A DNA stretch of 64,000 nucleotides from Lacibacter cauensis (GTDB lineage Bacteria > Bacteroidota > Bacteroidia > Chitinophagales > Chitinophagaceae), in assembly GCF_007830055.1 (NCBI RefSeq), contig NZ_VLLE01000007.1:1-64000 (forward strand). Reading direction: 5' to 3'. The notes under the pieces were generated by a model, which did no database searches, had not been told where the DNA came from, and saw only the letters and a list, made by a program, of their open reading frames with translations. Position numbers and translations under genes: made by a program. This document shows positions 52,732 through 61,017 of this stretch, in pieces. How positions within the stretch are numbered: position 1 is the first letter of the stretch; each line of letters opens with the position of its first letter.

Positions 52732-54159
52732 GTGGCCTACGAACCTATTTCCGTTTTCGACATGTTTAAAATCGGCGTTGGCCCATCCAGCAGCCATACA
52801 CTTGGCCCATGGAGGGCAGCGCAACGTTTTGTACTGTCTGTTGAACAGTTGCAGCCTTTGCAAAATGTACAGTCGGTACGTGTGCTTTTGTATGGTTCCT
52901 TAGCGAAAACAGGAAAAGGACATGGTACTGATGTTGCCATTGAATTGGGTTTGTGCGGCGATGATCCGGTTACGTTTGATGTAACCGCTATCGATAGCAA
53001 GATCAATGATATTGCTGCCATGAAGAAAATGATACTGGGTGGCCGGCACGAAATTGATTTTGATCCGGCAGAAGATATTGAGTTTTTAATGAGTGAGAGT
53101 TTGCCCTTTCATCCCAACGCCGTTACATTTCTTGCTGCGTTCAAGAATGGTCAATCAATTGCTGAAACCTACTATTCCATTGGCGGAGGTTTTGTGGTGA
53201 AGGAAAATGAAACCACTATCGGTAAAGCACAGGTGCAGTTACCTTTTCCGGTTGATACAGCCCAGGATCTGTTGCACTGGTGTATGAAAACCGGGATGAG
53301 CATCAGCGAAATTGTAATGGAGAATGAAAATGCCTGGCGCAGCGAAGACGAAACAAAGCAGGGTATACTCAACATCTGGCGGGTAATGCACCAATGTATT
53401 TTCAAAGGATGCCATACCGAAGGTTACTTGCCGGGCGGACTCAATGTAAAACGCCGAGCATCAGGACTCAATAAAAAATTACTGCAGCAACATTCGTACA
53501 AAGATTTTAGTGAGTGGGTAGAAGTGATCCGTAAAGGCGGCAATGACTTTAAATACACACTCGACTGGGTAAGTTGTTTTGCACTTGCAGTTAATGAAGA
53601 AAATGCATCGTTCGGCAGGGTGGTAACAGCTCCAACCAATGGTGCAGCCGGCGTAATTCCTGCCGTGCTCATGTATTATGTTTGTTTTTGTAATGGGCAC
53701 GACGAGGAAAAGATCATTCGCTTTTTAGCAACGGCTTCAGAAGTTGGCAGCATCTTTAAAAAAGGCGCTACCATTTCGGCTGCAATGGGTGGATGCCAGG
53801 CCGAGATAGGTGTATCCAGTGCTATGGCAGCAGCGGCCTTAACCGAATGTATGGGCGGTACCCAAAAACAGGTGTTGATGGCTGGTGAAATAGCCATGGA
53901 GCATCACTTGGGTTTAACCTGCGATCCGATTGCCGGGCTGGTACAGGTGCCCTGCATTGAACGTAATACAATGGGAGCCATCAAGGCTATTACCGCATCG
54001 CAGCTGGCCTTGCAAAGCACGCCCGATTTTGCCAAAGTGTCGCTGGATGCTGTGGTTAAAACCATGTGGGAAACCTCGCAGGACATGAATCACAAATACA
54101 AAGAGACTGCCGAAGGTGGTTTGGCCATAAACATCCCCATTGCCTTACCTGAATGTTGA
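52732..54159 (+). CDS. sdaA: L-serine ammonia-lyase, single-chain
   Basis: 475 residues from a GTG at 52732, chosen because [22 protein letters not shown] aligns with the usual SdaA N-terminus and the promoter is just upstream. The beta-domain comes first ([14 protein letters not shown]), then the alpha-domain with the iron-sulfur cysteines in GGCQAEIG and [18 protein letters not shown], and a substrate loop [14 protein letters not shown]. It deaminates L-serine to pyruvate using a [4Fe-4S] cluster. It is separate from the FKBP gene by a terminator. Confidence 0.95.
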   Translation: MAYEPISVFDMFKIGVGPSSSHTLGPWRAAQRFVLSVEQLQPLQNVQSVRVLLYGSLAKTGKGHGTDVAIELGLCGDDPVTFDVTAIDSKINDIAAMKKMILGGRHEIDFDPAEDIEFLMSESLPFHPNAVTFLAAFKNGQSIAETYYSIGGGFVVKENETTIGKAQVQLPFPVDTAQDLLHWCMKTGMSISEIVMENENAWRSEDETKQGILNIWRVMHQCIFKGCHTEGYLPGGLNVKRRASGLNKKLLQQHSYKDFSEWVEVIRKGGNDFKYTLDWVSCFALAVNEENASFGRVVTAPTNGAAGVIPAVLMYYVCFCNGHDEEKIIRFLATASEVGSIFKKGATISAAMGGCQAEIGVSSAMAAAALTECMGGTQKQVLMAGEIAMEHHLGLTCDPIAGLVQVPCIERNTMGAIKAITASQLALQSTPDFAKVSLDAVVKTMWETSQDMNHKYKETAEGGLAINIPIALPEC

Positions 54160-54283
54160 CGAAAATCAGCTCGGCTGTTGAACCTTTTTTGTTTTTTTAG
54201 TGTTACTTGTTATTCAAAACCTGTTGCTCGGTGTTTGCTGCAGCGAATACAGTCCGCCTGTGTTCGTAGTTGTTAAAAAACTT

Positions 54284-54343
54284 AAAAGTTGTGTACAACA
54301 GAAAAGCTATTTCAGCGAAATACCTTTTTTTTGCACAACTTTT
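54284..54343 (+). promoter_or_regulatory. Inverted repeat and -7-like box before the ABC/HlyD/TolC operon
   Basis: The gap 54160-54405 holds no convincing gene. AAAAGTTGTG (54284-54293) pairs with CACAACTTTT (54334-54343); inside are GTTGT/ACAAC and TATTTC/GAAATA hairpins and a -7-like TACCTTTT (54321-54328). The arrangement resembles an operator around a promoter, or a structured leader. Confidence 0.4.
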
Positions 54344-54405
54344 TTGAGAGCGGTTCAGCGGAACAGCACTCGCAGCAACTTTCTTTAACATAACGGTCAG
54401 GCACA

Positions 54406-56079
54406 ATGGCAAACGAACAGGCAGAAAAGGATCTGAGTCGTCCTCTACAGCGTTTATTACAGGTAATAAACCTCGAGAGGAAGGAGATCGGGGCAATTTA
54501 TTTTTACGCAATACTTGCAGGTCTATTGCAATTGGCTGTGCCGTTGGGCGTTCAGGCAATCATCAACTTTGTTCTGGCCGGCCGTCTTTCCACTTCTATT
54601 GTTGTTTTAATTATTATGGTTGTATTAAGTGTGTTCGCAACAGGTTTACTGCAGGTAAACCAGATGCGGATTATTGAAAAAATACAACAGCGTTTATTTG
54701 CACGCTATTCGTTTGAATTTGCATGGCGCATTCCAAGGCTCGATCTAAAACAGATTGATGGGTATTACCTGCCCGAATTTGTAAATCGTTTTTTCGATAC
54801 CATTAATCTGGAGAAAAGTCTTTCCCGTTTGCTGATTGATATTCCGGCTGCTTTAATACAGGTTATTTTCGGATTGGTACTGTTATCGCTTTACTCCAAT
54901 GTGTTCATCATTTTCAGTTTAATGGTGTTTTTTATCATTGTGGTTATTCTTCGCCTTACTTATAAGCGTGGGCTTGCAACTAGTTTGCTGGAAAGTGATC
55001 GTAAATATGCGGTAGCGGGCTGGCTCGAAGAAATAGCAAGAGTGTTGAAATCGTTCCAGTTTTCAAGAGGCTCTTCTTTACCCGTCGATAAAACTGATCA
55101 CTTAGTAACAGATTACCTGCATGCACGAACAGGCCATTTTAAAGTACTTATTTTTCAGTACTGGGCATTGGTTGGATTTAAGATTTTGATTACTGCCGGG
55201 ATGTTAATTGTGGGAGCTGCATTGCTGGTGGGTAATCAAATCAACGTAGGTCAGTTTGCAGCGGCAGAAATCGTGATCATTACTGTTTTGGCTTCGGTAG
55301 AAAAGCTGATCAAAAGCCTTGACAAGGTGTATGATATTTTAACCAGTGTAGAAAAGCTGGGAAAAGTAATTGATAAACCGCTCGAACCCGAAGGCAGTTT
55401 ACGCCCCGATGCCGGATCTAAAGGATTAGCTATCCAGTTCCAGGATGTAACATTTGGCTACAACGATCGGGCAACCATTCTTTCCAATCTTTCGTTTAAG
55501 GTGGGTAAAGGGCAAAAGCTCTGCATCAGGGGAAGCGACGGATCAGGTAAATCTACCTTACTGAAAATGCTTACAGGTGCTTATGCCGATTTTAAAGGAG
55601 CCATTACCATTAATGATATTCCTATTGGTAATTACAGCCCAACCTTGCTGCGTGCCGAAACTGGAATCCTTTTTCATCAACAGGATATTTTTGAAGGAAC
55701 GTTATACGAAAATATTTCACTCGGCGATACCAATGTAACCACCACCCATATTACCGAGCTGGCGGAGAAGCTTGGTGTCAGCGATTTTATTTCATCCTTA
55801 AAGCATGGTTTCGATACACGTATTGATGCCGCAGGAAAGCGGTTGTCCAGCGCCGTTATACGGAAAGTGCTTTTACTCCGGGCTTTGGTATCGGAGCCCA
55901 AGTTATTGCTGCTCGAAGAACCCTGGCTGGGTTTTGATGAAACCTGTAAACAAAAAGTTCAGCATTACCTGTTGCACGAAACACCTGCAACCACGGTATT
56001 GGTTATAACAAACGATGTGCATTTTGCCCGCAGTTGCGATGAGGTGCTTGAAATACAGGACGGCAGCATTGTAAAATAA
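54406..56079 (+). CDS. ABC exporter subunit with degenerate nucleotide-binding motifs
   Basis: 557 residues. Six membrane helices (about 30-320) precede a nucleotide-binding domain. Walker A is intact (GSDGSGKST, about 375-383) and a Q-loop FHQQDIFEG is present. The signature is LSSAVIRKVLLLRA instead of LSGGQ; Walker B ends LLLLEEP with Glu for the usual Asp; and the H-loop reads VITNDVHF, with Asn where His is expected. No N-terminal peptidase domain exists. With the adjacent HlyD-like and TolC-like genes it forms a type I-like exporter in the envelope. The changes suggest slow or altered ATP hydrolysis; the substrate is unknown. Confidence 0.85.
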   Translation: MANEQAEKDLSRPLQRLLQVINLERKEIGAIYFYAILAGLLQLAVPLGVQAIINFVLAGRLSTSIVVLIIMVVLSVFATGLLQVNQMRIIEKIQQRLFARYSFEFAWRIPRLDLKQIDGYYLPEFVNRFFDTINLEKSLSRLLIDIPAALIQVIFGLVLLSLYSNVFIIFSLMVFFIIVVILRLTYKRGLATSLLESDRKYAVAGWLEEIARVLKSFQFSRGSSLPVDKTDHLVTDYLHARTGHFKVLIFQYWALVGFKILITAGMLIVGAALLVGNQINVGQFAAAEIVIITVLASVEKLIKSLDKVYDILTSVEKLGKVIDKPLEPEGSLRPDAGSKGLAIQFQDVTFGYNDRATILSNLSFKVGKGQKLCIRGSDGSGKSTLLKMLTGAYADFKGAITINDIPIGNYSPTLLRAETGILFHQQDIFEGTLYENISLGDTNVTTTHITELAEKLGVSDFISSLKHGFDTRIDAAGKRLSSAVIRKVLLLRALVSEPKLLLLEEPWLGFDETCKQKVQHYLLHETPATTVLVITNDVHFARSCDEVLEIQDGSIVK

Positions 56080-56112
56080 AATTATCCTTATTAAACAGCT
56101 AATGTATTGCGT

Positions 56113-57474
56113 ATGGCTATGGAGTTATTAAGTGAAGATATTGAGGCAAAAGTTGGTAAGCCCCTGCGTTCGTTTACCGAAATATACAGGCACAATAAAA
56201 CCAGCAAGGTTCGCCGTTACTTTTTTATCATCATCGGCATTATTGTGTTGATCATGTTTATTCCATGGACACAAAACATCCGCAGTACAGGCGCAGTTAC
56301 TACTCTTCGCCAGGAGCAACGTCCGCAGCAGTTGAACAACATCATTGCCGGCCGTATTGTAAAATGGTGGGTGAAGGAAGGCGATTTTGTAAAGAAAGGC
56401 GATACTATTGTTCAACTGGCCGAAATAAAAGATGACTATCTCGATCCGCAATTGCTGGAACGTACAGGCCAGCAACTTTCTGCAGAGCAGTTAACCATCG
56501 ATTATTATGAGGGCAAAGTGAAAACCACCGATGATCAGATTACAGCGATGGAAAATGAGCAGGAGCTTAAACTCAGCTCAATTGATAATAAGCTGGTGCA
56601 GACAAAACGTAAAGTACAAAGCGACAGTATGAAAGTGGTGGCTGCAAAAAACGAAATGACGGTTGCTGATCGTCAGCTTGATGCTGCTACTAAAATGTTT
56701 GAACAAGGTGTTATTCCTTTAACCGAATACGAACGACGAAAAGTGCAGCATCAAAACGTGAATGCAAAACTAGTTGGTGCGCAAAACGATTACAATAACA
56801 GCAAACAGGATCTGCTGATTCTGCAATTAGACCGTAGTGCAACCATCCAGGGGTATGCAGAAAAAATTGCAAAAGCAGCAGGCGATCGTTTTCAATCGCA
56901 ATCGCAAATAGCAGCAGGGCAGGGTAAGGTAGCAAAGCTTCGCAACCAATACGAAAACTACCGCATCCGTAACGGACAGTATTATGTATTGGCGCCGCAG
57001 GATGGACAAGTGATTAAAGCACGCAAAGCAGGTATCAATGAAATTGTAAAAGAAGGGGAGATGATTGTAGAGGTGGTGCCCCAAAATTATCAACTGGCAG
57101 CAGAAGTATGGGTAAAGCCAATGGATTTACAATTGCTGGCTATTGGTCAGAAAGTACGATTTACGTTCGATGGTTTTCCGGCAATTATCTTCAGCGGATG
57201 GCCGCAGGCGTCGTACGGAACATTTGGTGGTAAAATTGTAGCCATCGAATCAAACCTCAGCGAAAATGGTTTATTCCGTGTGCTGGTTGCAGAAGATGAA
57301 GATGATCGCAAATGGCCTGCCGATTTAAAACTCGGTACCGGTGCTGTAAGTTTTGCGTTGTTAAAAGATGTACCTGTGTGGTACGAACTGTGGCGGCAGG
57401 TGAACGGTTTCCCTCCCGATTATTATAAACAATCGGCAGGCAAAAGCACAGGCGGCGAAAAAGAAAAAAAATAA
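56113..57474 (+). CDS. HlyD-family membrane fusion protein
   Basis: 453 residues from ATG at 56113 (a TTG two codons earlier is possible). It has a short cytoplasmic segment, one membrane helix (about 38-57, YFFIIIGIIVLIMFIPW) and a periplasmic region with a lipoyl-like half (IIAGRIVKWWVKEGDFVKKGD), a long coiled coil (about 115-270), the second lipoyl half (YVLAPQDGQVIKARKAGINE) and a beta-barrel domain. It links the ABC protein to the TolC channel. The C-terminus is Lys/Gly-rich. It lies 33 nt after the ABC gene and 14 nt before the TolC gene. Confidence 0.92.
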   Translation: MAMELLSEDIEAKVGKPLRSFTEIYRHNKTSKVRRYFFIIIGIIVLIMFIPWTQNIRSTGAVTTLRQEQRPQQLNNIIAGRIVKWWVKEGDFVKKGDTIVQLAEIKDDYLDPQLLERTGQQLSAEQLTIDYYEGKVKTTDDQITAMENEQELKLSSIDNKLVQTKRKVQSDSMKVVAAKNEMTVADRQLDAATKMFEQGVIPLTEYERRKVQHQNVNAKLVGAQNDYNNSKQDLLILQLDRSATIQGYAEKIAKAAGDRFQSQSQIAAGQGKVAKLRNQYENYRIRNGQYYVLAPQDGQVIKARKAGINEIVKEGEMIVEVVPQNYQLAAEVWVKPMDLQLLAIGQKVRFTFDGFPAIIFSGWPQASYGTFGGKIVAIESNLSENGLFRVLVAEDEDDRKWPADLKLGTGAVSFALLKDVPVWYELWRQVNGFPPDYYKQSAGKSTGGEKEKK

Positions 57475-57488
57475 GAAGAGCAGAAACC

Positions 57489-58901
57489 ATGCGTATGATA
57501 AAGAAAGGATTGTTGTTGTGTTTTGTTTGTATGCTTGCACGGTTATTACCGGCACAGGATACGCTGCGTGTGTTTACTGAAGAAGATTTTTTAACTGCAG
57601 TACGCAATAATCATCCTGTAGCAAAGCAGGCCGGTTTGTTAGTTGATCTTGCAAGAGCCGGATTGTTATCTGTGCGTGGAAATTTTGATCCGGTGCTCGC
57701 CTTCAACACCGATCGTAAAACATTCGATGGCAAGAATTATTACAACTACACGAATGCAGAAGTAGTAATACCAACATGGTTTGGTGTTGAGTTATATGGT
57801 GGACTGGAAAATAATTTTGGCGATAACACCAATCGTGAAATTACACTTGGACAAAGCAGTTATGCAGGCATCAGTATTCCGTTGTTGAAAGACCTTGTGC
57901 TCGATAAACGAAGGGCCGCTTTGCAACAGGGTAAACTGTTTACACAGCAATCGGAATTTGAACGCCGGACCATCATTAACGAATTATTTTTTGATGCGTA
58001 CAAAGCATATTGGAACTGGGCGAAGGATTACCAGGTATTACAGGTTTTAGATACGACCATAGCTTTAAATGAAGCTCGATACAAACTGGTGCGAATCTCT
58101 TTCGAACAGGGCGATCGTGCAGCGATTGATACCTCTGAAGCCTTGGTACAACTGCAAGCCTTTCAGCAGCTGCGAGAAGATGCGTGGTTGAAATACAGAA
58201 AATCGGCACTGGAACTTTCGGTGTATTTATGGTTGCCCGATAACAAGCCTGCTTACCTGCCTGAAAATATAATACCAGATACTTTGTGGAGCAAACAACA
58301 ACTGGCGATGTATAAAATTGCATCGCTCGATAGTATGCTGGCGAATGCAGCACTGAACCATCCAAAATTACAACAGATCGATTTTAAGCTGCAGTCGCTT
58401 GAAATCGAACGCCGGTTAAAATTTCAGAGCTTATTACCTAAGCTGGATCTGAAATATAATTTTTTGCAAAAGGGGTATAACCTGGGTAATGCGTTTAAAA
58501 ACAACATTCTCGAAAACAACTACAAGTTTGGAGTAAGTGCAGTTGTACCTATACCAAACCGCAGCGGTATTGGCGATTACAAAGCTGCACGCATCAAACT
58601 AAAATCGACAGAGCTCGACAGAAACTTTACAGCGCTTACTATTGAAAACAAAGTACGCTTTCATTATAACGAAGTGGTGAACTTACAAAAGCAGGTGCGT
58701 ATTTATGAAGCTGCTTTAGACAACTACCGTAAGCTGTACAATGCCGAACTGCTGAAGTTTTCATTTGGCGAAACAACTTTGTTTTTACTCAACTCACGTG
58801 AAACAAAAGTGCTGGAAGCAGAGCAGAAATTACTGGAGTTGAAAACAAAATTCTACCAGGCTTTTGCTGCGTTGAATTGGGCTACAGGTTTGTTGCAGTA
58901 A
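57489..58901 (+). CDS. TolC-family outer-membrane factor
   Basis: 470 residues with a signal peptide (to about LLPAQ). Two OEP-type helical repeats are seen, with long coiled-coil helices (ELFFDAYKAYWNWAKDYQVL and ENKVRFHYNEVVNLQKQVR) and conserved amphipathic LELSVYLW-like turns. It forms the outer-membrane exit duct for the ABC/HlyD pair just upstream. No substrate gene is adjacent. Confidence 0.9.
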   Translation: MRMIKKGLLLCFVCMLARLLPAQDTLRVFTEEDFLTAVRNNHPVAKQAGLLVDLARAGLLSVRGNFDPVLAFNTDRKTFDGKNYYNYTNAEVVIPTWFGVELYGGLENNFGDNTNREITLGQSSYAGISIPLLKDLVLDKRRAALQQGKLFTQQSEFERRTIINELFFDAYKAYWNWAKDYQVLQVLDTTIALNEARYKLVRISFEQGDRAAIDTSEALVQLQAFQQLREDAWLKYRKSALELSVYLWLPDNKPAYLPENIIPDTLWSKQQLAMYKIASLDSMLANAALNHPKLQQIDFKLQSLEIERRLKFQSLLPKLDLKYNFLQKGYNLGNAFKNNILENNYKFGVSAVVPIPNRSGIGDYKAARIKLKSTELDRNFTALTIENKVRFHYNEVVNLQKQVRIYEAALDNYRKLYNAELLKFSFGETTLFLLNSRETKVLEAEQKLLELKTKFYQAFAALNWATGLLQ

Positions 58902-58954
58902 ATCTTCTATGGATTGTGAGACTTTAAGCTTTGCTACCGTCTTCAAATAAATAC

Positions 58955-58995
58955 AGCAATTCAACCTTCGGTTTTTGAAAAAAGGTCGAATTGCT
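58955..58995 (+). terminator. Terminator-like hairpin after the TolC gene
   Basis: AGCAATTCAACCTT pairs with AAGGTCGAATTGCT (13 of 14 positions) around a T/A-rich loop. It lies between the TolC-like gene and a leftward lipoprotein gene, so it may serve both. Confidence 0.65.
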
Positions 58996-59033
58996 ATACT
59001 TTCTAATACCTACTACTCTTTGTAAACTAAAGT

Positions 59034-59459
59034 CTAATAAACTTTTGTTACAGCAAAAGTACCATTGTCATTTGCAGGGTTTACATTCACATAAGTACCG
59101 TTTGTCAGCGTTCCATTAGATGGGTTAAAAGTTGCAGTTAAACGTTGCTGTACGCCAACATTAGATGAAATACCATACATAGTGGTTACGTTAGCTGTAA
59201 AAGTATTAGCGGATAACGTCCATGTGCCGACACCAAAATGATAAACGTTGCCTGCATAACCTTCAAACGTTATTTTTCCGTCGGATTTAATTGCAAGGCT
59301 GTAGGGCACTCCTGAACTTGAGCTGTTTCCAATTGTTCCAACCCACAGTCCTTGTATGTTTTTTGCTGTTTGGGTTGTGTCTTTTTTACAGCTTGCGATT
59401 GTTACGCTGAATAATACTGCGAAGAGCAGATGCGATTTTAATTGGGTTAGCTTTTTCAT
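59034..59459 (-). CDS. Small lipoprotein, lipocalin-like
   Basis: 141 residues. The lipobox is at SVTIASC (Cys24). The rest is a small beta-rich domain with GLWVGTIGNSSS, SLAIKSDGKITFEGY and GTWTLSANTFTANV, the WxG-type pattern of lipocalin-like Bacteroidota lipoproteins. The ligand is unknown. It is downstream of the broken gene at 59584-60015 on the same strand. Confidence 0.75.
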   Translation of the reverse strand: MKKLTQLKSHLLFAVLFSVTIASCKKDTTQTAKNIQGLWVGTIGNSSSSGVPYSLAIKSDGKITFEGYAGNVYHFGVGTWTLSANTFTANVTTMYGISSNVGVQQRLTATFNPSNGTLTNGTYVNVNPANDNGTFAVTKVY

Positions 59460-59583
59460 TAAAAAATTTTAGAGTTTGGTTATAAGGATAAAAATAGTGA
59501 AATACTCAATAAAATGATCTAAAATGAAATGTGTAGGATATATTTACGCTGAACAGTGGTTGTAAATTTTCTGCCTGTTCGTT

Positions 59584-60015
59584 CTACTTGAACTCTTCTG
59601 TAAAGGAATCATCCCATTTAAATGCATTTACGATCCATCCATTTTTATTTTTATAGTAGGTGATTATTAAACGGATTGCTGTGTTGTCGTAACGAATCAG
59701 ATAAGTTTCCCTGATAGCAAAGTCGAGGATTGTTTCATTTTTTACTTTTACGTAGTTAATTGGATTCCCGAATCGATCACTGATCAGGTTAAGATATTTA
59801 ATAGTCTTTTCTTCAAATGAAAGAATTTCATTCTCAGGTATTGGCCAGAACTTTCGAAGTTCCTTAGTTGCTTACAATATTTTCTTGGTAAAAAAGAGAT
59901 TGGTAATCTTTTCCGAGAATGATTTTGTTTCTGCGACAGTTAACAGATAGTCGGATTGAGCGTTTGCGTAAAAACTGTAGAATAAGATGGATGTAATTAT
60001 GATTACTTTTTTCAT
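59584..60015 (-). pseudogene. Secreted small protein gene broken by one in-frame stop
   Basis: Reading from the ATG at 60013-60015 (minus) gives a signal peptide (MKKVIIITSILFYSFYANAQ) and 47 codons, then a TAA at 59872-59874. The same frame continues without a shift for 95 more codons (ATKELRKFWPIPENEILSF through YYKNKNGWIVNAFKWDDSF) to a TAG at 59584-59586, and the second half is protein-like. With the stop ignored, this is a 143-codon secreted protein of the type with a C-terminal WIVNAF turn. Explanations are a recent nonsense mutation, a sequencing error, or read-through. The flanks 59460-59583 and 60016-60047 hold nothing else. Confidence 0.75.
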
Positions 60016-60047
60016 GGTTATAGGTTTGTTTTTAATTAAGTTATCCT

Positions 60048-60863
60048 TTACTTCTTCCCCAACCCCTTCTTAAAAAACAGCAAGTGATAATCTACTGCAC
60101 TGCCCCAATAAGCACCGTTGTGCACACCTGGCCGTTCGGTATAATCATGATCTATTTTCAGCCGCATCAACTTCTGGTGCAGGTTGCGGTTCACTTCTAA
60201 AAAGAAATCGCCGAGACCACAATCAATGAGCAGATTCAATTCGCCATTCTTCAATGTTTCTACTTGTGTAATAACCGCATAGTTATCCCAGTTTTCTTTA
60301 TTGGTGGTAATAGCACCAAGTACCTGTTTAATTTGCCATTTATCGGGGAAGGGGCGTATATCCACACCGCCAGCCATTGAACCTGCCTGTGCATACACAT
60401 CTTTGTTACGCACCGCAAGATAAAGGGCACCATGTCCGCCCATACTTAAACCGGTAATGGCTCTTCCTTTTTTATCTGCAATGGTTTTGTAAGTACTGTC
60501 GATATAACTCACCAACTCTTTACTTACAAAAGTTTCATATTTCATTTTCGGATCAACAGGGCTATCGAAATACCAGCTGTAATAACCACCATCCGGACAA
60601 ACAATCATCATCTGCAGTTCATCGGCCTTTTGTACAAGCTGTGGTGCTTCTTTGATCCAGCTGGCGTAGTTACCGCTGTAACCATGTAAAAGATATACAA
60701 CCGGAAAACGTTCTTTACTTTTTTTATACTTTTTTGGTGTAATTACAACGCACTTAATTTCCTTCTGCATGCTGTTGCTGAACACAGTGATGGTATCAAC
60801 TTTACCAGCGAAGAGATGAAAAGAAAGAAAAAAGAAGAAGAGGAGAGTGGTCAGTTGTTTCAT
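60048..60863 (-). CDS. Secreted alpha/beta-hydrolase esterase
   Basis: 271 residues from the ATG at 60863; an upstream in-frame ATG (60905) adds a segment that does not fit a signal peptide. The signal is MKQLTTLLFFFFLSFHLFAG. The fold has the oxyanion loop VVYLLHGYSGN, nucleophile elbow GLSMGGHGALY and a late His (RPGVHNGAYW). It resembles the esterase D / tributyrin-esterase family and may cleave acyl or feruloyl esters. It is followed 32 nt later by the broken secreted-protein gene. Confidence 0.88.
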   Translation of the reverse strand: MKQLTTLLFFFFLSFHLFAGKVDTITVFSNSMQKEIKCVVITPKKYKKSKERFPVVYLLHGYSGNYASWIKEAPQLVQKADELQMMIVCPDGGYYSWYFDSPVDPKMKYETFVSKELVSYIDSTYKTIADKKGRAITGLSMGGHGALYLAVRNKDVYAQAGSMAGGVDIRPFPDKWQIKQVLGAITTNKENWDNYAVITQVETLKNGELNLLIDCGLGDFFLEVNRNLHQKLMRLKIDHDYTERPGVHNGAYWGSAVDYHLLFFKKGLGKK

Positions 60864-60952
60864 GTGTTGAAGATAACACAAGGTTGAAATAAAGAAGATC
60901 ATCAACTCATTTTTTATTTAGTTTAAACACAAAGAACAAAAGGGAATAAACG

Positions 60953-60989
60953 CACAAAGGGCACAGAGATATTCTCTGTGCCCTTTGTG
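60953..60989 (-). terminator. Terminator of the M1 peptidase gene (CACAAAG-type hairpin)
   Basis: A perfect 17-bp stem (CACAAAGGGCACAGAGA and its complement, TAT loop) lies 28 nt beyond the M1 peptidase stop. CACAAAG units upstream (60928-60934) suggest it is also a quasi-tandem repeat. Confidence 0.8.
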
Positions 60990-61017
60990 AAAGCTTTGTA
61001 TACTTCGTGCTACTATC

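Noticed and set aside
54200-54388. 62-residue frame before the ABC exporter
   Set aside because: It covers the inverted repeat and has no protein-like pattern beyond a hydrophobic start; the repeat explains the base pattern better.
59872-59874. Recoding (for example selenocysteine) at the in-frame stop
   Set aside because: The codon is TAA, not TGA, no SECIS-like hairpin is seen next to it, and no selenoprotein family is recognisable.
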